Origin: Spartobacteria bacterium
Lineage (GTDB): Bacteria; Verrucomicrobiota; Verrucomicrobiia; Chthoniobacterales; Chthoniobacteraceae
Assembly (NCBI GenBank): GCA_021324395.1
Contig: JAJPJG010000051.1
Coordinates: 1 to 64,000 of the forward strand
Direction of reading: 5' to 3'
Length of the DNA: 64,000 nt
Numbering within the stretch: the stretch's first letter is position 1; the number at the start of each line of letters is the position of its first letter. Of this stretch, positions 1 to 11,904 are shown in pieces. The translations under genes were made by a program, and so were the position numbers. The notes beneath the pieces were generated by a model. It searched no databases. It was not told where the DNA came from and worked only from the letters and a program-made list of their open reading frames with translations.

Positions 1-3000
1 CATTTTTGAGCGCAAGGTTTAGCGCAACAGTGAGGGTGGTTCCATTAGAAAGTGATAGAACACTAAAGTAGCTTCCGTTTACATCGAACTGGCCTTTGAA
101 GGCTTTCGTATAACCGGCGTATCTTAATGTGCAACTAAAGCTGCCCGACCAGTTGGTAGTCATTACGATCGAGCCGGAATTATCATTCGTAGGTGTGCTA
201 TTCGAAATCAAGCCTTCATAGCTGCCAATTAATGCATTGAAAGGATTCACAATGGTTACTGTCGCAGTTGCAACACCGTATCCATCGGTTACTGAATAGG
301 TGAACGTATCACTGTAAACAAAGTTCTTTGCCGGGGTATAAATGACATTGCTGCCAGTGATCGTTGCAGACCCGCACGACCCTTGAGTCACCGTGGTGAT
401 AGTCAGGGCTTGGCCATTAAAACTGAAATCATTTGCCAGCACAGGAATACCAATGGAAGTTTTTGCGGTAATGCCGACAGTGTCATTCGCGGCAGTCGGT
501 AATGTATAACTCGAATTGTTATTCCCCGTCAGTTCGAAGGCTCCAATGTCAATAGACCCATTCACGGGCCTTGCTGCAGCAGTTTGAGCAATCGGCAAGG
601 TTCGATTTGGAGGCTGATATAGCGGTAGAGCCAGTGGCGATATGAAAGGTAAGCCATTAGGGCTGTGCGTTGCTTGCGCGCCAGCATCAGTGAGCGGCCC
701 ACCTGCCAGGGGTGTAAAATCAAAGGAATCCACATTTCGTAAGCAAGGGCCGCCACCGACCACGGTGTCGGTCCAAGCCACAGGCACCGCTGTTTTGGCC
801 GGCACCCAGTTGTGCGAACCGGATATGGTATAGCCGGGCCTCAGTGATTTGGTGGTATAGACAATGAGCGGGCCTCCTCCTCGACGATACAGGACGTTGT
901 TGTGCATCTCGAACGATTGCACCGCATTTTTTAGCTGGATACTTGGCAATCCGGAGCCTTGGATGAATGTATTATTAACGAAGCGATAGCGTCCATTGCT
1001 CACGCCGGTATTGTCACCTCCTATGTTTGCAATGATGTAGCCGCCGGCGATGAGCACATTTCCGACGATATCCCCATCTTCTCGCACTAATGAAGCTGTG
1101 CCGGGTAGCTGATCATTCGGATCTGCGCCATCAAGATCGAGATCGTAAAAAGCAGCACCTTCAATCCAGTTATAGTAAATTTCACTGCGTCCCACGCGAG
1201 ACTTGACGTTATTGCCACCCGTCCCATCGTGGACATAGCAAAACTCCATGTGAAAAACCGCGTTTGGGTAAAGGGTGTTGTTCGATCCTACATAGATTTG
1301 GTGAGCTCGATCTCCTTTTCCACAATGGTGAACTTCCACATATTCCAGCCGCAATGAACCGGAAGCGTCTGATCCGGAAATGCCGGTAAATGGACAGTCA
1401 TGGATAATCGAATCGCGCAAGATGATATCATCTGCGACGTTATAGAAACCTCGTCCCGCCTTCAGGTCACCCGCCGGGGTCAGATCGAATCCTTCAATGA
1501 CATAGTGACTCCCCCACATCCGCATGATTGCGCCTCCGACACCGTTGAAACCACTTGTCCCGGCGAGGACAGGCCGACGGCCATTCACTCGGATACCTCG
1601 AACTGTAATTTTCGCAGTGGGCGTTCCGCTGTTCTTAAAAGTAACCCCACCTGCATAAGTCGCATCTCCATCCACCTCGACAGTATCTCCTGGAAGTAGT
1701 AATGGCGCGACAGTGAGTAGGTCTGGATAGGCTTGCGCTGAACCTACCTTGTAAGTTGTAGGATTTGGGTAGGAAATACTCACGTTTGCCGTGGCAACTC
1801 CATAACCATCGCTAACGCTATAGCTAAAGCTATCCGAGCCGGTGAAACTCATGCCTGGAGTATAGATGATATTGCTTCCACTGATTGCTACCGAGCCGGC
1901 TCCGGCTCCGCCAGCCCACATGATGGCAAGTGGCGTATTGCCCATAGTGCTATCGTTTGCCAATACTGGGATTGTCAGCGGGAGATGATTGGGTATTTGG
2001 ACGACGTCATCCGTTGCAACCGGTAATGTATAATCCTGTGCAGCAATCGGTGTTTCGAGCGCGCCGATGTCGCTAACTCCATTAGTGGCCCGGGCGATTT
2101 CCGCTCCGGGATTAAGCGGAGCGCGATTCGGTGGATTAAATAGCGGAACCACCAGCGGAGATGGAAAATCCAAGCCGGAAGGGCTTGGTGTGACAGTCGC
2201 GCCGGTATCGAATAGCATTCCACCTGCCAGTGGTGTAAAATCAAACGCATTCGGATCACGGACTTGCGGATCAAGTCCCGTCAAGGTGTTTGTCCAAGTC
2301 GGCGGTATCGATATCGAGCCTTGCGGCACCCAGTTATTCGCTCCAACGATTGCTGCAGTTGAATCCGCAAAAAGCCGTGAGCTGCTTAAGATGGAGATGG
2401 GTTTACCTCCGAAGCGATAAAACACATTGTTGTAAGTCTCGAATGTCTGAACAGCATTTTTAAGTTGAAACGCTACAGAGTTACCGGCTGTCGAGTCCGG
2501 AAGCACAATTGTGTTATTTACAAAGCGATAGCGGCCATTGCTCCAGCCCACGTCATCGCCTCCAACATTCGCAACTAATCCCTGTGTGGTTGCGCTTTTT
2601 ACGATGATATTTCCAACAATGTCGCCATCTTCCCGCACTCGTCCGGCAGCTCCTGGCGCTTGTGTTGCTGGATTGGCGCCTACCAAATCGAGTTCGTGAT
2701 AGGCCGCGCCTTCGATCCAGTTGTAGTAAACCTCAGTCCTCGCGACACGCGATTTGACATTATCTCCGCCATTCGCGTCATGGAGATAGCAGAATGCCAT
2801 GTGAAAGACTGCTGATGGATAAGCCGTGTTATCCGAACCGGCGTAGATTTGATGCGCCGTGCTGCTCGTGCCGCAATGGTATACCTCGACATACTGCAGC
2901 GTGAGTGAACCGGCGCGATCGGAACTGTAGATTCCGCCAACACTATCGTGCACCGCGCAGTCGCGAATGGTTATGTCGTCGCCATCGCTGGAAATTCCAT

Positions 3001-3460
3001 TCACTCCATTCGGGTCATCGCCGAGCGTTACGTCGAAACCTTCGAAGACATAGTGGCTGCCGGCAAAGTGAACAACGTCGCCGCCTGTTCCGGAAAAACC
3101 GTTGGTTTGTGCGAGCACCGGCCTTTGTCCATTCACACGAATGCCGCGAATGACGATGGGATTCTCCGTTGTGCCATCGGTATTAAATACGATTCCGCCT
3201 GTGTAGGTCGAATCGCCATCCACTTCCACGATGTCACCCGGGGCCACCAATCCTACCACCGCGAATAAATCCGGATAATCTTCATCCTCTCCAACCTTGT
3301 AAGTCGTCGCCTTACCTTCAGCCGCGCAAAAGAGAATTGCGCAAAAGGCAACGGCCCATTTCAACAGGTGCCATAAGTCCGGCGGAATTTTTCGTGAGGA
3401 GAGTCCCGTCTTTAGCCAATCCGCCTCCGACCTTTTCGAAATGGCCTCATCTGTTTTCAT
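1..3460 (-). CDS. Giant secreted protein with two beta-helix/Ig-like modules (partial, C-terminus beyond left edge)
   Basis: An open frame runs without a stop from ATG at 3460 to the window edge (about 1153 residues visible). A strong ribosome site, GGAGG, lies six bases before the ATG. A hydrophobic export segment is at residues 31-47. Two homologous modules start with TYKVG at residues 53 and 569, a spacing of 516 residues. Each has a right-handed parallel beta-helix region (shared words VRGIRVNG, HQIY, YYNWIEGAA, VREDGDIVGN, GRYRFVNNT) followed by an Ig/cadherin-like domain (VLAND, IYTP, SYSVSDGYGVATA). A third, different domain (GSYEGLI, then Gly/Ser-rich beta strands) begins near residue 1079. 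It is probably a surface or secreted carbohydrate-binding or polysaccharide-acting protein. The substrate is unknown and no catalytic residues could be assigned. Confidence 0.85.
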   Translation of the reverse strand, partial: MKTDEAISKRSEADWLKTGLSSRKIPPDLWHLLKWAVAFCAILFCAAEGKATTYKVGEDEDYPDLFAVVGLVAPGDIVEVDGDSTYTGGIVFNTDGTTENPIVIRGIRVNGQRPVLAQTNGFSGTGGDVVHFAGSHYVFEGFDVTLGDDPNGVNGISSDGDDITIRDCAVHDSVGGIYSSDRAGSLTLQYVEVYHCGTSSTAHQIYAGSDNTAYPSAVFHMAFCYLHDANGGDNVKSRVARTEVYYNWIEGAAYHELDLVGANPATQAPGAAGRVREDGDIVGNIIVKSATTQGLVANVGGDDVGWSNGRYRFVNNTIVLPDSTAGNSVAFQLKNAVQTFETYNNVFYRFGGKPISILSSSRLFADSTAAIVGANNWVPQGSISIPPTWTNTLTGLDPQVRDPNAFDFTPLAGGMLFDTGATVTPSPSGLDFPSPLVVPLFNPPNRAPLNPGAEIARATNGVSDIGALETPIAAQDYTLPVATDDVVQIPNHLPLTIPVLANDSTMGNTPLAIMWAGGAGAGSVAISGSNIIYTPGMSFTGSDSFSYSVSDGYGVATANVSISYPNPTTYKVGSAQAYPDLLTVAPLLLPGDTVEVDGDATYAGGVTFKNSGTPTAKITVRGIRVNGRRPVLAGTSGFNGVGGAIMRMWGSHYVIEGFDLTPAGDLKAGRGFYNVADDIILRDSIIHDCPFTGISGSDASGSLRLEYVEVHHCGKGDRAHQIYVGSNNTLYPNAVFHMEFCYVHDGTGGNNVKSRVGRSEIYYNWIEGAAFYDLDLDGADPNDQLPGTASLVREDGDIVGNVLIAGGYIIANIGGDNTGVSNGRYRFVNNTFIQGSGLPSIQLKNAVQSFEMHNNVLYRRGGGPLIVYTTKSLRPGYTISGSHNWVPAKTAVPVAWTDTVVGGGPCLRNVDSFDFTPLAGGPLTDAGAQATHSPNGLPFISPLALPLYQPPNRTLPIAQTAAARPVNGSIDIGAFELTGNNNSSYTLPTAANDTVGITAKTSIGIPVLANDFSFNGQALTITTVTQGSCGSATITGSNVIYTPAKNFVYSDTFTYSVTDGYGVATATVTIVNPFNALIGSYEGLISNSTPTNDNSGSIVMTTNWSGSFSCTLRYAGYTKAFKGQFDVNGSYFSVLSLSNGTTLTVALNLALKN
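250..3304 (-). repeat. Tandem duplication inside the giant protein gene (two 516-residue modules)
   Basis: The stretch 3304-1757 codes for module 1 and the stretch from about 1756 to 250 for module 2. They align from the TYKVG start through the Ig-like end SVxDGYGVATA. Protein identity is visibly high at the helix core and lower in loops. The DNA has diverged, so this is an old in-frame duplication rather than a recent repeat. Confidence 0.8.
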
Positions 3461-3673
3461 AGTATACCTCCAGGAGAGAGGGTGACAATTCCACCGTGGA
3501 TAGCTACACGGACGTTGCGAATAGATTTGCGACGTTTGCCAAATGCGGCCCTTGACAAATCCTGTTTCCTGCTCCTCATGCCACACATTTTCAAGCCGGC
3601 CGAAGCGTTTCGTAAAGCCCCAAACACACTGAGCTTTGCCTAATGGAAAAGCTGCCGGAAGGAGGTAATATTT

Positions 3674-6316
<2,643 letters not shown>

Positions 6317-6488
6317 CTACCCTGCAGCATGCCAAGTTTTCTCTTCGGAAGGGCAATTTTCACCACGAAAACTTCGCTTTTCGAGACCGGATTTCGCGCG
6401 CGGAGGAACCTGGCACAATCGCGTAACATGAATTGTTAAACATCCGCCGTTGCGCTCAAATGGGATTCCAACTTTGGATATACCTCCT

Positions 6489-9400
6489 ATGACAAAGCTC
6501 GACGACAATCCGCTCTGGTTCAAAGACGCGATCATTTATCAGATCCATGTCAAAGCGTTCTACGATACGAATGGCGATGGCGTCGGCGATTTTCGAGGGC
6601 TGATCCAGAAGCTCGATTATCTCGAGGAACTCGGCGTGACGGCGATCTGGCTGCTGCCGTTTTATCCGTCGCCGCTGCGCGACGATGGCTACGACATCGC
6701 GGATTATTTTTCGGTGAATCCGAGCTACGGGACGATTGAGGATTTTCAGGAATTTCTCGCCGCGGCGCATCAGCGCGGGCTGCGTGTGATCACAGAGCTG
6801 GTCATCAATCACACGTCGGACCAGCACGAGTGGTTTCAACGTTCACGTCGCGCCGCGCCGGGCGATCCGTGGCGCGATTACTACGTCTGGAGCGATGCGC
6901 CGGACAAATATCTCGAGGCGCGCATCATTTTTAAAGACTTCGAGCACTCGAACTGGAGCTACGATCCGGTTGCGCGCGCCTATTACTGGCATCGGTTCTA
7001 TTCGCACCAGCCGGATTTGAATTTCGACAACCCGGCAGTGCACGAAGCGGTTTTAAAAGTGCTCGATTACTGGCTCGACATGGGCGTGGACGGATTACGG
7101 CTCGATGCCGTGCCGTATCTCTACGAGCGCGAAGGAACGAACTGCGAGAACCTGCCCGAGACGCATGCCTATTTGAAAAAACTGCGCGCACACATCGACG
7201 CAAAATACAAAGACCGCATGCTGCTCGCGGAGGCGAACCAGTGGCCCGAGGACGCCGCGGCGTATTTCGGCAACGGTGACGAGTGTCACATGAATTTCCA
7301 TTTCCCGCTCATGCCGCGGCTCTACATGGCGTTGCAAATGGAAGACCGCTTTCCGCTCATCGACATCCTCGACCAGACACCGTGCATTCCCGACAACTGC
7401 CAGTGGGCGACCTTCCTGCGCAATCACGACGAGCTCACGCTGGAGATGGTGACCGACGAGGAGCGCGACTACATGTGGCGAATGTATGCGGCTGATCCGC
7501 GCGCGAGGATCAATCTCGGCATTCGCCGCCGGCTGGCTCCACTGCTGCGTTCGCGACGAAAAATCGAGTTGATCACCACACTGCTTTTCTCGCTGCCGGG
7601 GACACCGATTGTTTACTACGGCGACGAAATAGGCATGGGCGATAACTTCTATCTCGGCGACCGCAACGGCGTCCGCACACCGATGCAATGGTCGCCCGAT
7701 CGCAACGCCGGTTTTTCCAAGGCGAACCCGCAGCAGCTTTTTCTGCCGGTCATCATCGACCCGGAATATCACTACGAAGCGTTAAACGTCGAAAATCAGG
7801 AGCGCAATTTGTCGTCGCTGCTTTGGTGGACGCGCCGCGTCATTTCGATGCGCAAACAAATCCGCGCATTCGGCAGCGGCACGATCGAATTTTTGCTGCC
7901 TGAAAATGGCAAGGTGCTCGCATTTACGCGGCGGCTTGGCGAAGAAACCGTGCTCGTGGTCGTGAACCTTTCGCGCTTCGCGCAAGTCGTGGAGCTCGAT
8001 CTCGGCGCGCTCGCCGGCATGACGCCGACCGAGGTTTTCAGCCAGAACAAATTCCCGCAAATCAAGCCGCAGCAACCTTACATCTTCACTCTCGCGCCTC
8101 ACGATCATTACTGGCTCACGTTGCAGCCCGACGCTGCGCCTGCAGCGGTCGGCACTGAATATGCCGTGCCGGGTTTTGATTTGAGCGCGAACTGGGACGC
8201 GCTACTTGCGAGCGAGCTTCTCGAGCGCTCGATACTGCCCGGCTACATTCGCGCATGTCGCTGGTTCGGCAGCAAAACGCGCACGATTCGTAATGTGGAA
8301 ATTATCGAGCGGATCGCGACGACGAACGCCGCGAATGCCGCGCAGTTACTGCTCGTGGAGTTGACGTTTACCGACGGTGTCGCGGAGACTTACCTGCTGC
8401 CGCTGCAAATATCGCCCGCTGCGGAGACGCGCGAATTGCCAAACGAAGCGATCGTCGCGCGGTTACGAGACAATGGCGCCGAGTTCGTATTGCACGATGG
8501 AATCCACGACGGCCATTTTCGCTCCGAGCTCTTGCGCAGCATCGCGCAAAACAAGCTGCAGCGCGGCTTGCGGGGCAATGTCGCGGGATTTTCGGGCAGC
8601 GCGCTGGGGACGCTCGGCGAAAAAAATCTCGCGACAACTTCCCGCGTGCTGAAGGTCGAGCAAAGCAACTCGTCGATCATTTACGGCGATCAATTTTTCC
8701 TGAAACTCTATCGCAAGCTCGAGGAGGGCGTGAATCCGGACGCCGAAATCCTGCGTTTCCTCAGCGAAAAACAAAAGTTCGCGTTTGTTCCGCCTTTCGG
8801 CGGCTCGATCGAATATCGCTGCCACGGTCGCGAGCCGCGCGTGCTCGGGCTGCTGCTCGGAATGGTGCCGAACGAGGGGGATGCGTGGGCTTACACGCTC
8901 GATTCCGTGAGCCGCTTCTACGAACGCGTGCTGGCTGCGAAGCCTGATCTGGCGGGCTTTCGCGGGCATTCGCTCTTTTCGCAAGTGCAGTTGTCCGGCA
9001 ACAGTTTCGCTGAACTCATGGGCGGAATTTATCCCGAGCGCGTCCGGCAACTCGGCCAGCGCACTGCGCAGATGCACCTCGCGCTGGCGGCCGAGGAAAC
9101 CGACGCGAATTTCACACCCGAGCCTTTCACGACGCTCTACCAGCGCTCGATGTATCAATCGATGCGCGGTTTGACGCGGCGCACGATGCAATTACTCCAG
9201 CGCATGCTCCCGCGCCTCGACGAAAAAATCCGCGAGAGCGCCGCGGAGCTGTTGCGTGCGGAAAAGGAAATCCTGCAGCGCCAATCGAAACTGCTGCGCA
9301 GAAAAATGACTGCCACAAAAATCCGCACGCACGGCGACTACCATCTCGGCCAGGTGCTCAACACCGGAAAGGATTTCATCATCATCGATTTTGAAGGCGA

Positions 9401-9785
9401 GCCGTCCCGCTCTTTGACCGAGCGTAAAATGAAACGTTCGCCGCTGCGCGACGTTGCCGGCATGCTCCGCTCATTTCACTACGCTGCACACAGCGCGCTC
9501 GCGCAGCAGTTGCCAAACATCCGCGCCGAGGACGTTTCGTTTTTACAGCCATGGGCCGAGAACTGGGCGCAATTCGTCAGCGCGATTTTTCTGCAGAGCT
9601 ATCTTGAAACCGCAGGACGCGCCTCTTTCATCCCGTACGACAACGAAGATGTCGAGACACTCGTGGATGCGTTCCTGCTCGACAAGGCAGTGTATGAAGT
9701 CGGCTATGAGTTAAATAACAGACCGACATGGTTGCCGATCCCGATCCGCGGAATCATGGAAATTTTGCGCGGGCCGAAATCGTAA
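6489..9785 (+). CDS. treS: Trehalose synthase (maltose glucosyltransferase)-maltokinase fusion
   Basis: 1098-residue fusion. The N-terminal GH13 domain (about 1-550) should interconvert trehalose and maltose. It shows the nucleophile motif DGLRLDAV near residue 202, acid/base Glu in LLAEANQW near 244 and the RNHDEL motif near 310. The C-terminal half (about 575-1095) is a maltokinase/aminoglycoside phosphotransferase-like domain with HGDYHLGQ near 948 and IIDFEGEP near 965, making maltose 1-phosphate. In known systems this product feeds GlgE alpha-glucan synthesis; no glgE or glgB is in the window. I chose ATG 6489 over an upstream TTG because homology starts just after it. No Shine-Dalgarno sequence is visible. 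It converges with the CoA-transferase gene, with only two bases between the stops. Confidence 0.92.
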   Translation: MTKLDDNPLWFKDAIIYQIHVKAFYDTNGDGVGDFRGLIQKLDYLEELGVTAIWLLPFYPSPLRDDGYDIADYFSVNPSYGTIEDFQEFLAAAHQRGLRVITELVINHTSDQHEWFQRSRRAAPGDPWRDYYVWSDAPDKYLEARIIFKDFEHSNWSYDPVARAYYWHRFYSHQPDLNFDNPAVHEAVLKVLDYWLDMGVDGLRLDAVPYLYEREGTNCENLPETHAYLKKLRAHIDAKYKDRMLLAEANQWPEDAAAYFGNGDECHMNFHFPLMPRLYMALQMEDRFPLIDILDQTPCIPDNCQWATFLRNHDELTLEMVTDEERDYMWRMYAADPRARINLGIRRRLAPLLRSRRKIELITTLLFSLPGTPIVYYGDEIGMGDNFYLGDRNGVRTPMQWSPDRNAGFSKANPQQLFLPVIIDPEYHYEALNVENQERNLSSLLWWTRRVISMRKQIRAFGSGTIEFLLPENGKVLAFTRRLGEETVLVVVNLSRFAQVVELDLGALAGMTPTEVFSQNKFPQIKPQQPYIFTLAPHDHYWLTLQPDAAPAAVGTEYAVPGFDLSANWDALLASELLERSILPGYIRACRWFGSKTRTIRNVEIIERIATTNAANAAQLLLVELTFTDGVAETYLLPLQISPAAETRELPNEAIVARLRDNGAEFVLHDGIHDGHFRSELLRSIAQNKLQRGLRGNVAGFSGSALGTLGEKNLATTSRVLKVEQSNSSIIYGDQFFLKLYRKLEEGVNPDAEILRFLSEKQKFAFVPPFGGSIEYRCHGREPRVLGLLLGMVPNEGDAWAYTLDSVSRFYERVLAAKPDLAGFRGHSLFSQVQLSGNSFAELMGGIYPERVRQLGQRTAQMHLALAAEETDANFTPEPFTTLYQRSMYQSMRGLTRRTMQLLQRMLPRLDEKIRESAAELLRAEKEILQRQSKLLRRKMTATKIRTHGDYHLGQVLNTGKDFIIIDFEGEPSRSLTERKMKRSPLRDVAGMLRSFHYAAHSALAQQLPNIRAEDVSFLQPWAENWAQFVSAIFLQSYLETAGRASFIPYDNEDVETLVDAFLLDKAVYEVGYELNNRPTWLPIPIRGIMEILRGPKS

Positions 9786-9787
9786 GG

Positions 9788-11296
9788 CTAAGCTTCAGCA
9801 AAAAAGCGCTCCCAGTCCACGCCACGCATCGAACCGGTCTTGAGCAACTGCTGATGCATCGCAAACGCGCCCGCCAGGGTTTGCGGAGTTTGTCCGTCTT
9901 TGACCTGATCGAAGTAACCGTGCAACTCATCGCGATAGTCGGGATGAGCGCAGTTATCCACGATGACTCTCGCGCGCTCGTGCGGGGACTTGCCGCGCAG
10001 ATCGGCGATACCATTCTCGGTTATTACTGCAGAAACCGAGTGTTCGCTATGATCAAGATGACTTACAAATGGAACAATCGTGCTGATCTTTCCGCCCTTT
10101 GCTGTAGATGGGCAGGTGAAGATTGAGAGATAAGCATTGCGCGTGAAATCGCCCGAGCCGCCGATGCCATTCATCATCTGCTTACCCATCACATGGGTGC
10201 TGTTGATATTGCCAAAGATATCGACTTCGATAGCAGTGTTGATAGAAATAAGACCCAGTCGCCGGACAATCTCCGGGTTGTTCGCAATCTCTTGTGGACG
10301 GAGTAGCAGCTTTGAGCGGAATGACTCAATATCTTGATAGATGCTCTGTAAAACCGCATTGCTAACTGTCAGTGAAACTCCACTCGCGAACTTCACTTTA
10401 CCTAAACGGATTAGCTCAATAACCGAATCCTGGATAACTTCGGTATACATCTCGAAAGGCGGTATTCCTGAATGACTGCTCATCGCTCCTAAGACCGCAT
10501 TCGCGATATTACCTACGCCGGATTGCACCGGCAGAAAACACTTCGGGATACGCTTTGCGCGCATTTCGCGAGCAAGGAAGTCCGCGACATTGTCGCCAAT
10601 TTTGCAGGTTACTTCATTAGGTTCATCAAAGGCGTTCGTCTCATCATCGAGATTGGTTTCAACTATTCCGATGATCCTTTTTGGATCTACTTTAATGGTT
10701 GCGGCTCCAATGCGATCCGATGGTTTATAGATTGGAACCTCGCGGCGGTGCGGCGGATCGGCCGGTTCATAAACGTCGTGAAAACCGCGTAACGCAGCAG
10801 GGTGGCGACGATTTAGCTCTACAATGATTCGGTCCGCCACGCGGCAGATGGTTGGAGCTACACCTACTGATGAGGTAAGAACGATCTCGCCATCAGCAGT
10901 GACATCACAAGCTTCTATAATCGCCCAATGCACTTTTCCGAGAAAGCCATAGCGGATAGCTTGCGCTACCGTTGATAGGTGCATGTCGAAAAAGCGCGTG
11001 CGACCTGCGTTGATGCTTTTCCGCAAATCGGGATCGGATTGATATGGTGTGCGAAAAGCAATCGCGTCCGCCTTTGCTAAAGCGCCATCAAGCGAACGTC
11101 CTGTCGAAGCACCGGTAATCACACCAATGCGAAATGGCTTGCCACGCGCATGAAGCTCTGTCGCTCGCTCGGCGAGGGCCAGCGGCACCGCCTTGGCAGC
11201 GCCAGCCGGGGTAAAGCCGCTAAAGCCTATCGTCTCTCCATCGGAAATAAAAGCGGCTGCTTCAGCAGCAGTGATGAATGCGAGTTGATTAGTCAT
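9788..11296 (-). CDS. Acetyl-CoA hydrolase/CoA-transferase family, probable succinate/propionate CoA-transferase
   Basis: 502-residue member of the acetyl-CoA hydrolase/transferase family (Cat1, ScpC/YgfH, AarC type). Family marks include GFSGFTPAG at the N-terminus, IVETNLDDET in the middle and GNINSTHVMG followed by NGIGGSGDFTRNA near the C-terminus. As the last gene of the methylmalonyl-CoA operon its likely job is moving CoA between succinate and propionyl-CoA (or acetate). This is inferred from context; sequence alone does not fix the acyl donor. It starts 12 bases after the biotin carrier gene. Codon use in this gene and the next two looks less GC-rich than in the rest of the operon. 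Confidence 0.88.
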   Translation of the reverse strand: MTNQLAFITAAEAAAFISDGETIGFSGFTPAGAAKAVPLALAERATELHARGKPFRIGVITGASTGRSLDGALAKADAIAFRTPYQSDPDLRKSINAGRTRFFDMHLSTVAQAIRYGFLGKVHWAIIEACDVTADGEIVLTSSVGVAPTICRVADRIIVELNRRHPAALRGFHDVYEPADPPHRREVPIYKPSDRIGAATIKVDPKRIIGIVETNLDDETNAFDEPNEVTCKIGDNVADFLAREMRAKRIPKCFLPVQSGVGNIANAVLGAMSSHSGIPPFEMYTEVIQDSVIELIRLGKVKFASGVSLTVSNAVLQSIYQDIESFRSKLLLRPQEIANNPEIVRRLGLISINTAIEVDIFGNINSTHVMGKQMMNGIGGSGDFTRNAYLSIFTCPSTAKGGKISTIVPFVSHLDHSEHSVSAVITENGIADLRGKSPHERARVIVDNCAHPDYRDELHGYFDQVKDGQTPQTLAGAFAMHQQLLKTGSMRGVDWERFFAEA

Positions 11297-11308
11297 AAGT
11301 CTTACCGG

Positions 11309-11695
11309 CTATTGTATCCTAAGTAGAACCTGTCCTTCCGCTACGGCATCGCCTGGCTTAACGAGAACTTCGCCTATCTTGCCATCTTGTGGCGAATAGA
11401 CATAAGTATTCATCTTCATCGCCTCGAGTATGATTAACTGGTCGCCTTGCTTCACGGTTTGACCGGAAGTTACATCCACTGACTTGATGATGCCGGCAAG
11501 CGGACTATTTACAGCTCCCGGTTCACTCGAAGCAGCGGGCGCTGGCGTGTTTGCCTGAGGCGCGATGGAGCTTGCGGCTAGCGAGGCTGGAGCAGCGGAC
11601 GCAGTGGGTGTGAAAGCAGGATTACCTTTTTCATCGAGTAGCTCGACAGTTACTTCATAGGTCTTGCCTTCGACGGTGACGCGGAGTCGTTTCAT
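11309..11695 (-). CDS. Biotin carboxyl carrier protein of the methylmalonyl-CoA carboxyltransferase (1.3S-like)
   Basis: 128 residues: an N-terminal strand segment (RVTVEGKTYEVTVE), an Ala/Pro/Ser-rich flexible linker (about 30-60) and a C-terminal biotinyl domain. The biotin-accepting lysine is K94 in EAMKM. The architecture matches the 1.3S subunit of Propionibacterium transcarboxylase and the carrier subunits of biotin-dependent decarboxylases. It should shuttle the carboxyl group between the 12S-like (11905-13458) and 5S-like (19132-20622) subunits encoded in the same operon. It lies four bases downstream of the small OadG-tail-like gene. Confidence 0.9.
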   Translation of the reverse strand: MKRLRVTVEGKTYEVTVELLDEKGNPAFTPTASAAPASLAASSIAPQANTPAPAASSEPGAVNSPLAGIIKSVDVTSGQTVKQGDQLIILEAMKMNTYVYSPQDGKIGEVLVKPGDAVAEGQVLLRIQ

Positions 11696-11699
11696 AGAA

Positions 11700-11891
11700 T
11701 TAACGGAATTGGTGCGAAGAGAAAATTGCGCGGCGTCCTTCGATGGACCAAAAGCTGACGAGCGTGCCGTCCGGATGCCGTTCCGAAATGGTAATGATTC
11801 GGAATGGCTGATCGATCACAGCATGGATTGCAGCGCTGATTGCCGCGACGATTTCCGGTGCGAGTCTGGGTTGGTCTGTTTCACTCGCCAT
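11700..11891 (-). CDS. Small protein resembling the cytoplasmic tail of OadG/MmdD decarboxylase subunits
   Basis: 63 residues, no membrane segment. The pattern PEIVAAISAAIHAVID, then RIITI, then an aromatic-rich end with EGRRAIFSSHQFR, resembles the conserved C-terminal tail of the gamma/delta subunits of sodium-pumping decarboxylases. In those proteins the tail helps assemble the carboxyltransferase with the biotin carrier and membrane parts. Here the gene sits exactly between the 12S-like and biotin carrier genes (gaps of 13 and 4 bases), so an assembly role is plausible. The family assignment is by eye and the function is inferred. Confidence 0.65.
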   Translation of the reverse strand: MASETDQPRLAPEIVAAISAAIHAVIDQPFRIITISERHPDGTLVSFWSIEGRRAIFSSHQFR

Positions 11892-11904
11892 TAGTGGTTC
11901 TCCA

